A stretch of 64,000 nucleotides of DNA, taken from positions 1 through 64,000 of the forward strand of contig NZ_JABEZT010000001.1 in NCBI RefSeq assembly GCF_013149805.1, in the 5' to 3' direction. Below, one piece after another: positions 29,069-38,070 of this stretch (position 1 is the first letter of the stretch; each line of letters begins with the position of its first letter). The notes under the pieces were generated by a model. That model saw only the letters and a list, made by a program, of their open reading frames with translations. It searched no databases and was not told the origin of the DNA. The DNA is from Isoptericola chiayiensis. Its GTDB lineage: Bacteria > Actinomycetota > Actinomycetes > Actinomycetales > Cellulomonadaceae. The translations under genes were made by a program, and so were the position numbers.

Positions 29069-30106
29069 TCAGGCGGCGGCGCGCTCGGCCAGCGCCTCGG
29101 CCACACGGCCCAGGTTGGCCAGCTCGGCACGGTGCTCGTCGACACCGACCAGGCGCCGACGGCGCGACGCCAGCAGCGTCACCGCAGCCAGGCCGTCGGC
29201 CGGCAGCCCCATCCGCCGCCACGGCTCGGCCACGGTCCGGACCAGCTCGCCGAGCTGCGGACCCGAGCACTGCGACACCGTGGCCGGCGGCAGGCCGGCC
29301 CACAGCCCGACCTCCCGCTCGGTCGCCCGGGCCACGAGCTCCCACGCCTTCTCGTTCCAGCCCTGCGGGCCGACGTCGGCGAGGTCCAGCCCGACGGCGT
29401 CCGCCCCGGCCAGCACCGCGGGCGGGATGCCCACCCAGGTGCCGCCGAGGTGCACGACGGCGGTGGCACCGGCGTCGTGCACCGCATCGATCACGGGCCG
29501 CAGGCCGTCGACGATCTCGGGCCCGGGCACGCTGCGCAGGCGCGCGTAGCCGGAGAAGGTGGGCAGCACGCCGGCGTGCACCTGCCCGAGCAGCGGCTCG
29601 GAGAGCTGGACCACGGGGCGGGCGCCCGGAACCTGGGCGGTGATCTCGGCGAGGTGGCCGGCCAGGCCGGCGGCGAGCGCCGCGGCGAGGTCGCGCCGCG
29701 CACCGTGGTCGGCGAGCACCCGGTCGGCGCGGGCCGACCAGAGCTCGGCGGCGAGCGTCCAGGGGCCGGTGACCTCGACCGTCAGCGGGCCGTCGTACCC
29801 GTGGGCGGCGATCGCCAGCGCCTCCAGGTCGGCCTGCTGCAGCGCCTGCGCACGCCGGGCGTCGGCACCGGGCCGGTCGGCGAGCTTCCAGCCGTGGGGT
29901 CCGATCTCCACGGGCAGCTCGGACAGCAGCGCGCCCGCGCGGCCCACCGGGTCCGCTCCCGGGCCGCGGTCGGTGAGCTGGACCAGGAACGGGACGGCGT
30001 CGACACCCGTGGGCAGCGCGGCCAGGTCGTCCAGGACGGTGAGCTGGGCGGTCAGGACGTCCTGCTCACCGCCGGGCCAGGGGCCGTGGCCGGAGACCGC
30101 CGTCAT
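29069..30106 (-). CDS. MetE/UROD-like methionine synthase family protein
   Basis: A 345-residue protein related to the catalytic half of cobalamin-independent methionine synthase. Features include T-G-P-W-T-L near residue 110, [15 protein letters not shown] and a late S-Q-C-S-G-P segment. The usual MetE zinc set (H-x-C plus a distant Cys) cannot be fully recognised, so a true methionine synthase activity is uncertain. The ATG overlaps the mnmA stop (ATGA), so it is co-translated with mnmA and lies downstream of the cysteine desulfurase gene, hinting at a sulfur-related role. Confidence 0.78.
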   Translation of the reverse strand: MTAVSGHGPWPGGEQDVLTAQLTVLDDLAALPTGVDAVPFLVQLTDRGPGADPVGRAGALLSELPVEIGPHGWKLADRPGADARRAQALQQADLEALAIAAHGYDGPLTVEVTGPWTLAAELWSARADRVLADHGARRDLAAALAAGLAGHLAEITAQVPGARPVVQLSEPLLGQVHAGVLPTFSGYARLRSVPGPEIVDGLRPVIDAVHDAGATAVVHLGGTWVGIPPAVLAGADAVGLDLADVGPQGWNEKAWELVARATEREVGLWAGLPPATVSQCSGPQLGELVRTVAEPWRRMGLPADGLAAVTLLASRRRRLVGVDEHRAELANLGRVAEALAERAAA

Positions 30107-31239
30107 GCGCGGGCCGCCGTGGCGCCGACCTGCGCGGCGACCGGGACGTCCGCCCGGTGCGCGCCGGAGACCGTGCCCTGCCCGAGCACGCGCGTGCCGC
30201 GGTAGACGACGATGGACTGGCCCGAGGCGATCCCGCGCAGGTGCTCGCCGAGGTGGACCTCCATGGCCGGACCACCGCCGTCGGACACCGCCCGCACCTG
30301 CGCCGGGACGGCCCGGCCGTGCGCGCGCACCTGCACGGTGACGTCGGTCCACTCCTGGGGGGCCGCGACCAGCCACACGGCGCTCGACGCGTCGATCCGG
30401 TCGACGCTGAGCAGCTCGGACGGCCCGACGACCACCGTGTTGGACTCGGTGTCGACGTCGACGACGTAGCGGGGCCGCCCGTCCGCGGCGGGGCGCCCGA
30501 GCCCGAGGCCCTTGCGCTGGCCGATGGTGTAGGCGAACGCGCCGCGGTGCTCCCCGACGACGGTGCCGTCGGTGTCGACGACCTCGCCGGGCTTCTCGCC
30601 CAGCCGGTCGCGCAGGAACCCGCGGGTGTCGCCGTCGGCCACGAAGCAGATGTCGTAGGAGTCCGGCTTGGCGCTCACGGACAGTCCGCGGCGCTCGGCC
30701 TCGGCGCGCACCTCGTCCTTGGTCGCGAAGCGGCCGAGCGGGAACACCGACCGGGCGAGGCGCTCGGGACCCATGACGGCCAGCACGTAGGACTGGTCCT
30801 TGGCGTCGTTCGGCGAACGGTGCAGCTCGGGACCGTCGGGGCCGTCCTCGATCCGCGCGTAGTGGCCGGTGGCGACCGCGTCGAAGCCCAGCGCCGTGGC
30901 CTTGTCGAGCAGCGCGGTGAACTTGATGTGCTCGTTGCAGCGCACGCACGGGTTCGGCGTGCGGCCCGCGGAGTACTCGGACAGGAAGTCCGCGACGACC
31001 GTCTCCTCGAACGTCTCGGACAGGTCCCACACGTAGTACGGGATGCCGAGCACGTCGGCGGCGCGGCGGGCGTCCCCCGCGTCCTCGATGGAGCAGCAGC
31101 CCCTCGACCCGGTGCGGAACTGGTCGCGGTTGCGGCTCAGGGCCATGTGGACGCCGACGACGTCGTGCCCGGCCTCGACGGCGAGCGCCGCGGCGACGGC
31201 GGAGTCCACTCCCCCGGACATGGCGGCGAGTACTCTCAC
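30103..31239 (-). CDS. mnmA: tRNA-specific 2-thiouridylase MnmA
   Basis: A 378-residue enzyme that makes the 2-thio group of wobble uridine 34 in tRNA using ATP and a persulfide relay. The N-terminal PP-loop is M-S-G-G-V-D-S-A-V. The catalytic Cys pair is seen in N-P-C-V-R-C-N (near 102-106) and in Y-D-I-C-F-V-A-D-G (near 200). The sequence then passes through G-Q-R-K-G-L-G-L-G to the C-terminal beta domain. The start is GTG 31239 with GAGGAGG upstream. It is 55 bases downstream of a cysteine desulfurase gene, the likely sulfur donor. Confidence 0.95.
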   Translation of the reverse strand: MRVLAAMSGGVDSAVAAALAVEAGHDVVGVHMALSRNRDQFRTGSRGCCSIEDAGDARRAADVLGIPYYVWDLSETFEETVVADFLSEYSAGRTPNPCVRCNEHIKFTALLDKATALGFDAVATGHYARIEDGPDGPELHRSPNDAKDQSYVLAVMGPERLARSVFPLGRFATKDEVRAEAERRGLSVSAKPDSYDICFVADGDTRGFLRDRLGEKPGEVVDTDGTVVGEHRGAFAYTIGQRKGLGLGRPAADGRPRYVVDVDTESNTVVVGPSELLSVDRIDASSAVWLVAAPQEWTDVTVQVRAHGRAVPAQVRAVSDGGGPAMEVHLGEHLRGIASGQSIVVYRGTRVLGQGTVSGAHRADVPVAAQVGATAARA

Positions 31240-31294
31240 GATGCCTCCTCGGTGCCTGGTGCCTGCGATGCCCCTGCGCGGGAGCTCTCCACGA

Positions 31295-32536
31295 TCATGC
31301 GGCACCTCCCTGCCGTGCGGAGACCAGGCCCGCGGCCCGCGCGCGTTCGACCACTCCCGGCAGCGCGTCCAGCAGCGCCTCGACGTCCTGCGCGGTGGAG
31401 GTGGCGCCGAGGGAGAAGCGCAGGGCACCGCGGGCGTCGGCCTCCTCGACACCCATCGCGAGCAGGACGTGGCTGGGCTGCGGGACGCCCGCCTGGCAGG
31501 CCGACCCGGTCGAGGCCTGCACGCCCGCCGAGTCCAGCAGGTACAGCAGCGAGTCGCCCTCGGCCCCCGGGAACGTGAAGTGGGCGTTGGCGGGCAGGCG
31601 GTCGGGCACGCCGTCCGGGGTGGACGACGCCGGGTCCGGGCCGCGCAGGACGGCCCGCGGGGCGACGCGGCGGACCCCGTCGACGAGCGTGTCGCGCAGC
31701 GCGGCGAGCCGTGCGGCGTGCTCCTCGCGGCGGCCGACGGCGTCGGTCAGGGCCACGGAGAAGGCCCGGATCGCCGGGACGTCCAGGGTGCCCGACCGGA
31801 CGCCACGCTCCTGGCCACCGCCGTGGGAGACGGCCTCCAGGGCGAGGTCGCGGCGGGCCAGCAGGGCGCCGACGCCGACCGGTCCGCCGATCTTGTGCCC
31901 CGTCACCGTCATGGCGTCCACGCCCGAGGCCGCGAAGTCGACCTCGACCTGCCCGACTGCCTGGATGGCGTCGGTGTGCACCGGGACGCCGTGCTGGTGG
32001 GCGAGGCGCACGACGTCGCGCACCGGCTGCACGGCGCCCACCTCGTTGTTCGCCCACATCACGCTGACCAGGGCGATCTCGTCGGCGTGCGCGGCCAGCT
32101 CCGCGCGCAGGGCGTCCAGGTCGAGGCGTCCCTCGGCGTCGACCGGGAGCAGCGTGATCTCCGCGCCCGCGTGGCCGGCCAGCCAGAACGCCGGGTCGAG
32201 CACGGCGTGGTGCTCGACGGCGGAGACCAGCACGCGCCGTCGTCGGGAGTCCTGGGAGCGCCGCCCCCAGAAGATGCCCTTGACCGCGAGGTTGTCGGAC
32301 TCGGTGCCGCCGGCCGTGAAGATCACCTCGCTCGGCCGGGCGCCGAGAGCCGCGGCCGCGGCCTCGCGGGACTCCTCGACCACGCGTCGGGCAGCCCGTC
32401 CCGCCGAGTGCAGCGAGGAGGCGTTGCCTGTCCGGCCCGCCGCGGCGACGAACGCCTCGAGCGCCGCCGACGACATCGGCGTCGTGGCGGCGTGGTCGAG
32501 GTAGGCGCCGGGGTCGGGGGAGGTTGTCACGGTCAT
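31295..32536 (-). CDS. Cysteine desulfurase (IscS/NifS family)
   Basis: A 413-residue PLP enzyme that moves sulfur from cysteine to an active-site persulfide. The N-terminal Y-L-D-H-A-A-T-T-P, the G-T-E-S-D-N PLP-phosphate segment, the PLP Lys in V-T-G-H-K-I-G-G-P and the persulfide Cys in S-T-G-S-A-C-Q-A-G are all present. It probably feeds MnmA next door. The ATG at 32536 is the first good start; 50 bases upstream lies the three-word palindromic element at 32588-32700. Confidence 0.94.
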   Translation of the reverse strand: MTVTTSPDPGAYLDHAATTPMSSAALEAFVAAAGRTGNASSLHSAGRAARRVVEESREAAAAALGARPSEVIFTAGGTESDNLAVKGIFWGRRSQDSRRRRVLVSAVEHHAVLDPAFWLAGHAGAEITLLPVDAEGRLDLDALRAELAAHADEIALVSVMWANNEVGAVQPVRDVVRLAHQHGVPVHTDAIQAVGQVEVDFAASGVDAMTVTGHKIGGPVGVGALLARRDLALEAVSHGGGQERGVRSGTLDVPAIRAFSVALTDAVGRREEHAARLAALRDTLVDGVRRVAPRAVLRGPDPASSTPDGVPDRLPANAHFTFPGAEGDSLLYLLDSAGVQASTGSACQAGVPQPSHVLLAMGVEEADARGALRFSLGATSTAQDVEALLDALPGVVERARAAGLVSARQGGAA

Positions 32537-32587
32537 CAAGTCTACGAACCGCCGGGCGCGCCCGTCTCATCCCGCCGTCCCGCTTCA

Positions 32588-32700
32588 CCGAGGTAGGCAA
32601 CTCACCGCCGACGTAGGCAGACCCACCGCGAGGTAGGGCACGGATTCGTGCCCTACCTCGCAGCAGGAGGCCTACGTCGCGAGATCGTTGCCTACCTCGG
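32588..32700. repeat. Three-word mirrored palindromic element, period 20 (word GAGGTAGGCAA)
   Basis: Three forward words start at 32588, 32608 and 32628 (CCGAGGTAGGCAAC, CCGACGTAGGCAG, GCGAGGTAGGGCACG). After a GATT loop (32643-32646), three inverted words end at 32661, 32680 and 32700. Word spacing is 20 bases on both arms (19-20 for the inverted ends), so the whole 113 bases fold as one interrupted hairpin. It lies past the 3' end of the PhoX gene (stop at 32716, minus strand) and upstream of the cysteine desulfurase gene. No coding capacity is supported. Confidence 0.85.
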
Positions 32701-32715
32701 CGGGAGCGGCGGGCG

Positions 32716-35001
32716 TCAGCCGCGGAACTGCTCCCCGGCGCCGTGGCGGTACGTCGGCCGGTTCGTCGATCCGCGGCCACGCCCCCCGCGGGCGGTCCGG
32801 AAGGGTCCCGGACCGTCGTGCCGGTCGTCACCCCGACCGCGACCGCTCCCCCGGCCCTTCCCGTGGCCCCAGCGGTCGTCGTCCTCGACCGCGTCCGTCC
32901 GGTACACCTGGATCGTCGACGGCCGGGGCCCGCGCCACGCGCCGGCCGGCACGTCCTCGTCATCACCCAGGTAGTCCGGGAAGTACGAGGTCTGGGCGTC
33001 CCAGCTGCCGTCGTCGCCCGGGTGCTGGACGTTGACGTACGCCATGGAGTCGCGCACGTCGAGCACCGGACCGCAGGTCTCGGCGCTGCGCGGCACCGCC
33101 AGGAACTGCTCGACCCGGCCGCGCCGCGACCCGTCGAGCGTGACCTTGAACAGCCCGTCGCTCTTCTGGATCGACGACGGCTGGCCGTCGGTGGAGATCC
33201 ACAGGTTGCCGTCGGTGTCGAAGGCGAGGTTGTCCGGGCACGAGATCGGCGAGACCTTGTCCGCGGGGTAGCCGGAGAAGTAGGTCGAGTCGTTGACCTC
33301 GGGGTCGCCGGCCACGATGAGCAGGTTCCAGGTGAAGGTGGTGGCGGTCTGGTCGCCGCCGTCCTCGATGATCTCCACGACGTGCCCGTCACGGTTCGAC
33401 CCGCGGGGGTTCGCCTCGTCGGCGGCCGGGTAGCCGTCGCGCGCACGGTTGGAGTTGTTGGTGCAGGCGACGTAGATGCGGCCGGTGTACGGGTTCGGCT
33501 CGACGTCCTCGGGGCGGTCCATCTTGGTGGCGCCCACGGCGTCGGCGGCCAGGCGCGTGAAGACCAGCACCTCCTCCAGCGACATGCCGTCCACCTGCGA
33601 GGCGCCGTCGAGCACCAGCGGCAGCCACTGCCCGGTGCCGTCGAAGGCACCGTCGGAGGGCACGGCACCGGAACCGTCGATCTCGGAGGCCGGGGAGTCG
33701 CCGTCGAACCGCGCGACGTACAGGTCGCCGGAGGACAGCAGCGTCTTGTTGTGCCGACGCGCCCAACGGCTGTTGCCCCGCCGCATGCGCTCGGTCGAGA
33801 CGAACTTGTAGACGTAGTCGAAGCGCTCGTCGTCGCCCATGTAGACGACGGCACGGTCGTCGTCGGACATGATGACGTTCGCGCCCTCGTGCTTGAAGCG
33901 GCCCAGCGCGGTGTGCTTCACCGGAGCCTCGTCCGGGTCGTACGGGTCGATCTCGACGACCCAGCCGAAGCGGTGGTTCTCGTTCTCGTAACCGGGGTTG
34001 TTGCCGTCGAAGCGGGGCTCGTCGAGCTCCCAGCCGTACCCCGTCGGCGCGTTGCGCAGGCCGTAGCGCGCGTCGCGGGAGTCCTGGCCGTTCACGCGCA
34101 GGTACCCGTGGAAGTTCTCCTCGCCGGAGACCACGGTGCCCCACGGCGTCGTGCCGCCGGCGCAGTTGTTGAGCGTGCCGAGGACCTTCCGGCCCGTCGG
34201 GTCGTCCACGGTCCTCAGGAGGTCGTGGCCGGCGGCCGGGCCGTCGATCGTGAACTCCGAGCCGATGTGGATGCGCCGGTTCAGGCGGGCGATCCGGTCG
34301 TACTCCCACGGCTTCCCGGTCCTGTCGCGGCGCAGCTCCACCACGGACATGCCGTGCGCGGCGCGCTCGATCGCGCGGCGGGTGGCGTCGTCGTAGGACG
34401 CGTCGAACATGATGTGCGGGTTCGTGTACTCGTGGTTCGCCACGAGCACGCCCTTGGTGCCGCGCCGCGTCTCCACCATGGAGCGGATGTGCTTCGGGTC
34501 CTCGGGCAGGATGTCGAGGTAGTCGCAGTTGTAGCCGAACTGCTTGGCCTGCTGCTCCGGCGACTGGCGGAGCGGGTCGAACGCCCGCCCGCCCGGCAGG
34601 ATCGGGTCGCCCCAGCGGATGATCGGCGACCACTCGTAGCCCTCGGGGACGGCGAAGTCGTCGACCTCCATGGCCTGGGGTGCGATGGCGCCGAAGGACA
34701 GCCCGCGCGCACCGTGCCCGCCGCGTCGGGTCGGCAGCGCGGACGCGGGCTCGGCACCCAGGACCTCGGCGCCCACGACGACGGCGGCTGCAGCCGCGGC
34801 GGCCCCACCGAGCATGACGCGGCGGCTCATCGCCCGCGAGGCGATGTCCCGGAAGTACTCGTTGGCGCTCTCGTTGGGCGCCGGGTGGGCGCAGGCGTCC
34901 GCGCACTTGAACCGGCAGGTGGCCGCGGACCGCTTGCCGCGCGCGTAGTGGGGCGTCGTCACCACGGGAAGCTGGCGGCGGGACTCGGGAGTGATCGTCA
35001 T
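32716..35001 (-). CDS. phoX: PhoX-family phosphatase (DUF839), Tat-exported
   Basis: A 761-residue PhoX-type alkaline phosphatase-like protein. A 58-residue N-terminal extension with the Cys cluster C-R-F-K-C-A-D-A-C precedes a Tat motif, S-R-R-V-M-L (59-64), and an Ala-rich hydrophobic stretch. The propeller has PhoX hallmarks: the C-A-G-G-T-T-P-W-G-T segment with its metal/active-site neighbourhood, G-E-E-N-F, R-F-K-H-E-G and P-D-N-L-A-F-D. Known PhoX enzymes use Ca and Fe. The last 50 residues are basic Gly/Arg/Asp low complexity. AGGAGAGC precedes the ATG. A candidate PHO box lies upstream, consistent with induction by phosphate starvation. Confidence 0.9.
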   Translation of the reverse strand: MTITPESRRQLPVVTTPHYARGKRSAATCRFKCADACAHPAPNESANEYFRDIASRAMSRRVMLGGAAAAAAAVVVGAEVLGAEPASALPTRRGGHGARGLSFGAIAPQAMEVDDFAVPEGYEWSPIIRWGDPILPGGRAFDPLRQSPEQQAKQFGYNCDYLDILPEDPKHIRSMVETRRGTKGVLVANHEYTNPHIMFDASYDDATRRAIERAAHGMSVVELRRDRTGKPWEYDRIARLNRRIHIGSEFTIDGPAAGHDLLRTVDDPTGRKVLGTLNNCAGGTTPWGTVVSGEENFHGYLRVNGQDSRDARYGLRNAPTGYGWELDEPRFDGNNPGYENENHRFGWVVEIDPYDPDEAPVKHTALGRFKHEGANVIMSDDDRAVVYMGDDERFDYVYKFVSTERMRRGNSRWARRHNKTLLSSGDLYVARFDGDSPASEIDGSGAVPSDGAFDGTGQWLPLVLDGASQVDGMSLEEVLVFTRLAADAVGATKMDRPEDVEPNPYTGRIYVACTNNSNRARDGYPAADEANPRGSNRDGHVVEIIEDGGDQTATTFTWNLLIVAGDPEVNDSTYFSGYPADKVSPISCPDNLAFDTDGNLWISTDGQPSSIQKSDGLFKVTLDGSRRGRVEQFLAVPRSAETCGPVLDVRDSMAYVNVQHPGDDGSWDAQTSYFPDYLGDDEDVPAGAWRGPRPSTIQVYRTDAVEDDDRWGHGKGRGSGRGRGDDRHDGPGPFRTARGGRGRGSTNRPTYRHGAGEQFRG

Positions 35002-35039
35002 CGGAGCTCTCCTGGTGGGCTGGGGGTGTGACCAGCCCG

Positions 35040-35094
35040 ACGGTAGGAATGCTCCGTGGCGTCAGGGCGACCCGCGCCTGACACGCGGGTGAAC
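35040..35094 (-). promoter_or_regulatory. Candidate PHO box and -10 element of phoX
   Basis: On the minus strand three adjacent 11-base units read GTTCACCCGCG (35084-35094), TGTCAGGCGCG (35073-35083) and GGTCGCCCTGA (35062-35072). They match the direct-repeat layout of actinobacterial PhoP sites, whose consensus is GTTCACC plus 4 bases. A TACCGT -10 candidate (35040-35045) follows 16 bases later, so the innermost unit overlaps the -35 position, as expected for an activator. Confidence 0.55.
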
Positions 35095-35137
35095 AGCAGA
35101 TGATTGCCCGGGGTGAGTTGCCCGGCGTCGTCCGAGG

Positions 35138-36190
35138 TCAGCCCAGCGAGTCCACCCATTCGCTGGAGCCGTCCGTGAACCCCTGCTGCTTCCAGATGGG
35201 GACCTCGGCCTTGAGCTCCTCGACGAGGTCGCTCGCGCACGTGAACGCGGCCTGGCGGTGGCCGGAGGCGACGGCGGCCACGACGGCGACGTCACCGACC
35301 CGCAGGTCGCCGGTGCGGTGCACGACGGCGGTGCGCACGGTGTCGCCGGTGGCCGCGGCCGTGCGGGTGGTCACCTGGTGGGCGACGTCGTGCAGGATCT
35401 CGGCAGCCTGCGGGTGGGCCTCGTAGTGCAGCGCGGTGACACCGCGGCCGTCGTCGTGGTCGCGAACATGACCGACGAACGTGGCGACGGCCCCGCAGGT
35501 GTCGTCACGGACCAGGTCGCTCAGCTCGACCAGGAGGCCCTCGAGCGAGGTGTCGAGGACGTCGGCACGCAGGACGACGGCGTCCTCGGTCCGCGAGGTC
35601 GTACCTTCCGTCGCGGGGTCGTACCCCTCGGGTACGACCGGGGAGCGGGAGGTACGACCTCGCGCGTCGGCGGGGTCGGCCGGCGGACGGTGCGTGTGGT
35701 CGTGGCCGGCGAGCTGCTCGACGGCGTGCGGCAGCACCTCGGCCAGGGCGTCGAGGCCGTCGAGCACTCCCCCGACCGACCCCGGCAGGTTGACGATCAG
35801 GGTGCGGTCGGCGACCCCGGCGATCCCCCGCGAGAGCGCGGCACCGGGGACGACCTTCTTGGCCGGGTCCGTGGGCGCCAGCGACCGTGCGCGCACGAGC
35901 TCGGCGATGCCGGGCACCTCCCGGTCCAGCACGGCCAGGGTGGCCTCGGGGGTGGCGTCCGTCGGCGAGATCCCGGTGCCGCCGGAGGTGACGACGACGT
36001 CGGGTGCGACGTCGTCCCCCTCGACCAGCTCGAGCAGCGCGTCCCGCACGGGTTCGCCGTCGGGCACGACGACGACGGGCAGCACCTCCCAGCCCCGGGC
36101 GATGAACCACTCCGTGGCGGCCGGTCCGGAGCGGTCCTCGTAGACGCCGGCGGCGGCGCGTTCGGAGGCGACGACGATCGCGGCCCTCAT
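35138..36190 (-). CDS. MogA/MoaB - MoaE fusion, molybdenum cofactor synthesis
   Basis: A 350-residue fusion. Residues 1-165 form a MogA/MoaB molybdopterin adenylyltransferase domain with V-V-T-S-G-G-T-G near 68 and N-L-P-G-S. Residues 215-350 form a MoaE molybdopterin synthase large subunit with F-V-G-H-V-R-D-H, G-H-R-Q-A-A-F and the catalytic-region Lys segment L-K-A-E-V-P-I-W-K. The linker between them is largely encoded by a 72-base palindromic element (35593-35663) in frame. The ATG overlaps the moaC stop (ATGA). A MoaD partner is encoded at 61424. Confidence 0.92.
   Translation of the reverse strand: MRAAIVVASERAAAGVYEDRSGPAATEWFIARGWEVLPVVVVPDGEPVRDALLELVEGDDVAPDVVVTSGGTGISPTDATPEATLAVLDREVPGIAELVRARSLAPTDPAKKVVPGAALSRGIAGVADRTLIVNLPGSVGGVLDGLDALAEVLPHAVEQLAGHDHTHRPPADPADARGRTSRSPVVPEGYDPATEGTTSRTEDAVVLRADVLDTSLEGLLVELSDLVRDDTCGAVATFVGHVRDHDDGRGVTALHYEAHPQAAEILHDVAHQVTTRTAAATGDTVRTAVVHRTGDLRVGDVAVVAAVASGHRQAAFTCASDLVEELKAEVPIWKQQGFTDGSSEWVDSLG
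35593..35663. repeat. Period-20 mirrored palindromic element inside a coding region (word GCGAGGTCGTACC)
   Basis: Forward words start at 35593 and 35613 (GCGAGGTCGTACC, GCGGGGTCGTACC). Inverted words start at 35631 and 35651 (GGTACGACCGGGG, GGTACGACCTCGC). Both spacings are exactly 20 bases. The element lies wholly inside the MogA-MoaE fusion gene and is translated into the interdomain linker without breaking the frame. Confidence 0.85.
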
Positions 36191-36675
36191 GCCTGCCCCT
36201 CCCGCGTCCAGTCTCCGGACTTTCCGCCGGACTTGGCGACGACCTCGATGTCCGTGAGGACCGCGGCCTTGTCGACGGCCTTGATCATGTCGTAGAGCGT
36301 GAGCCCGGCGACGGTGACGGCGGTGAGGGCCTCCATCTCGACGCCGGTACGGCCGGTGGTCCTCACGGTCGCGGTGATCTCGACCGTCCCGGAGCCGTCG
36401 TCGGCCGGGGTGACGTCGATCTCGACGCCGGAGATCGGCAGCGGGTGGCACAACGGCACCAGGTCCGGGGTGCGCTTGGCGCCCATGATCCCCGCGATGC
36501 GAGCGGTCGCGATCGCCTCACCCTTGGGGAGGTCGCCGGAGGCGATCCGGTCGACGACGTCGGCCCGCGTGCGCAGCACGCCGCGGGCGGTGGCGCGGCG
36601 TTTCGTGACGTCCTTGGCGCTGACGTCGACCATGTGGGCGGCGCCGTCGTCGCGGTAGTGGGACAGGTCGCTCAT
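36187..36675 (-). CDS. moaC: Cyclic pyranopterin monophosphate synthase MoaC
   Basis: A 162-residue MoaC, which acts with MoaA in the first step of molybdenum cofactor synthesis. Family signatures include the early M-V-D-V-S-A-K-D-V-T-x-R segment, L-C-H-P-L-P-I near residue 76, the M-E-A-L-T-A-V segment and the D-K-A conserved Asp-Lys region near 130. The start overlaps the moeA stop by one base (TGATG) and the stop overlaps the mogA/moaE start. Confidence 0.96.
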   Translation of the reverse strand: MSDLSHYRDDGAAHMVDVSAKDVTKRRATARGVLRTRADVVDRIASGDLPKGEAIATARIAGIMGAKRTPDLVPLCHPLPISGVEIDVTPADDGSGTVEITATVRTTGRTGVEMEALTAVTVAGLTLYDMIKAVDKAAVLTDIEVVAKSGGKSGDWTREGQA

Positions 36676-37973
36676 CAGATCTCCCAGTAGTCGACGTCGT
36701 CCCCCGTGTCGAGGTGCCCGACGCCGGGTGGCACGTGAACCAGCAGCGTAGCCATCGCGAGGTGGGCCAGGAGGTGGGATCCCGGCCCGCCGACCATCTC
36801 GACACGGCCGTCGGCGCCGAGGCGGCCCCGACGGACCTGGTGCAGGTGCTCGGGTGAGTCGATCGCGTCGGCGAGCGGCGCGCGGCCGCGGGCTCGGTGC
36901 GCGGGCACCGCGCCGGTGGCCTCGGCGAGCACGGGGCGCAGGAACAGCTCGAAGGAGATCAGGGCGCTGACCGGGTTGCCGGGGAACGCGACGAGCGGAA
37001 ACGCGCGCGGCGCCGACCTCGATGCCGAGGCTTCGCCGAGCGTGATCGTGCCGAGTCCCTGCGGCCCGCCGGGCTGGACGGCGACGTGCCCGAACCAGGC
37101 GTCCGTGAGGGTCTGGCGCACCACCTCGTAGGCACCGGCAGACACGCCGCCGCTCGTGACCACCAGCGCGACGTCGTCCGGCGCCTCGGCCAGAACACCG
37201 CGCAGGGCGGCCGGGTCGTCCGGCACCACGCGATGGGTGACACGGCACCCCACCTCGGCCAGGGCGGCGGTCAGCGCGGCACCGTTGGCGTCGTACAGCT
37301 GTCCCGGGCCGAGCGGCTCGCCGGCCTCGACGAGCTCGGAGCCGGTGGAGATCAGCAGCACGTGGGGCGGCTCGGCGACCTCGACCTCGGAGACGCCGGA
37401 CGCCACGAGGACGCCGACCTGCGCCGGACCGAGCCAGGTGCCCGCGGGGACGACGACGTCACCGGCGGCGACGTCGGAACCCGCGCGGCGGACGAAGGTG
37501 CCCGGCGCCACCGGTGCGCTGAACCGGACCGTCGCGGTGGCGCCCGGCTCGGGGAACGCCGGCGGGTCGGCCTCCTCGATCCTGATGACGGCGTCGGCGC
37601 CGTGCGGGATCGGGGCGCCGGTCATCACCGGGGCCGCGGTGCCGGGCGCGAGAGGTGGCGGCTGGGTGCCCGCCGGAACCGGCGCCGCGACGGGCAGCTC
37701 GACCGGGTCCGACGGCGTCGCTCCGGCCAGTTCGACGGCGCGGACGGCGTAACCGTCCATCTGCGAGTTGTCGAAGCCCGGCAGGTCGATGGCAGCGAGG
37801 ACGCCGGACGCCACGACGCGAGAGCCGACGGTGGCGCCGGCACCGGCTGTGGCGAGGTCCTCGGCCACGAGGCGTGTCTCGACGCCGCGCGCACCGGCGA
37901 GAGCCGGTCCGATCAGCGTCCGGACCGCTTCACGATGGACGTCGACGGGCCGACGTCTCGACTGAGCGTGCAC
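36675..37973 (-). CDS. moeA: Molybdopterin molybdenumtransferase MoeA (copy 1)
   Basis: A 432-residue MoeA that inserts molybdenum into adenylylated molybdopterin. Signatures include N-S-Q-M-D-G-Y-A-V near 76, V-M-T-G-A-P-I-P-H-G-A-D-A-V near 125, S-T-G-S-E-L, T-S-G-G-V-S-A-G and F-P-G-N-P-V-S. The start is GTG 37973; the minus-strand TAGGCT (37981-37986) lies 7 bases upstream, so a leaderless mRNA is likely. It heads the moeA-moaC-mogA/moaE operon and diverges from the AraC-type regulator. A second, quite different MoeA is encoded at 58180. Confidence 0.94.
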   Translation of the reverse strand: MHAQSRRRPVDVHREAVRTLIGPALAGARGVETRLVAEDLATAGAGATVGSRVVASGVLAAIDLPGFDNSQMDGYAVRAVELAGATPSDPVELPVAAPVPAGTQPPPLAPGTAAPVMTGAPIPHGADAVIRIEEADPPAFPEPGATATVRFSAPVAPGTFVRRAGSDVAAGDVVVPAGTWLGPAQVGVLVASGVSEVEVAEPPHVLLISTGSELVEAGEPLGPGQLYDANGAALTAALAEVGCRVTHRVVPDDPAALRGVLAEAPDDVALVVTSGGVSAGAYEVVRQTLTDAWFGHVAVQPGGPQGLGTITLGEASASRSAPRAFPLVAFPGNPVSALISFELFLRPVLAEATGAVPAHRARGRAPLADAIDSPEHLHQVRRGRLGADGRVEMVGGPGSHLLAHLAMATLLVHVPPGVGHLDTGDDVDYWEI

Positions 37974-37980
37974 ACCAGGC

Positions 37981-37986
37981 AGCCTA
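37981..37986 (-). promoter_or_regulatory. Candidate -10 element of the moeA-moaC-mogA/moaE operon
   Basis: TAGGCT on the minus strand is separated by 7 bases from the GTG at 37973, implying a leaderless transcript. No confident -35 is seen. Confidence 0.4.
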
Positions 37987-38070
37987 CGTCGCGCCCCGAT
38001 CGGATCGGTCCACGATGATCGGGCGCAGCAGCACACCGCCGCCGCAGGCTGGGTCACGAAGGGAGTCGCC

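Noticed and set aside
32588-32700. CRISPR-like array, because of repeated 10-14 base words
   Set aside because: Repeats are too short, spacers would be 6-9 bases, half the units are inverted, and no cas genes are present.
35593-35663. Terminator between separate mogA and moaE genes
   Set aside because: There is no stop codon between the domains and no internal start with a ribosome binding site, so the frame is continuous.
37974-38070. Molybdenum cofactor riboswitch upstream of moeA
   Set aside because: The predicted transcript starts at the GTG, leaving no leader, and no conserved stem pattern was visible.
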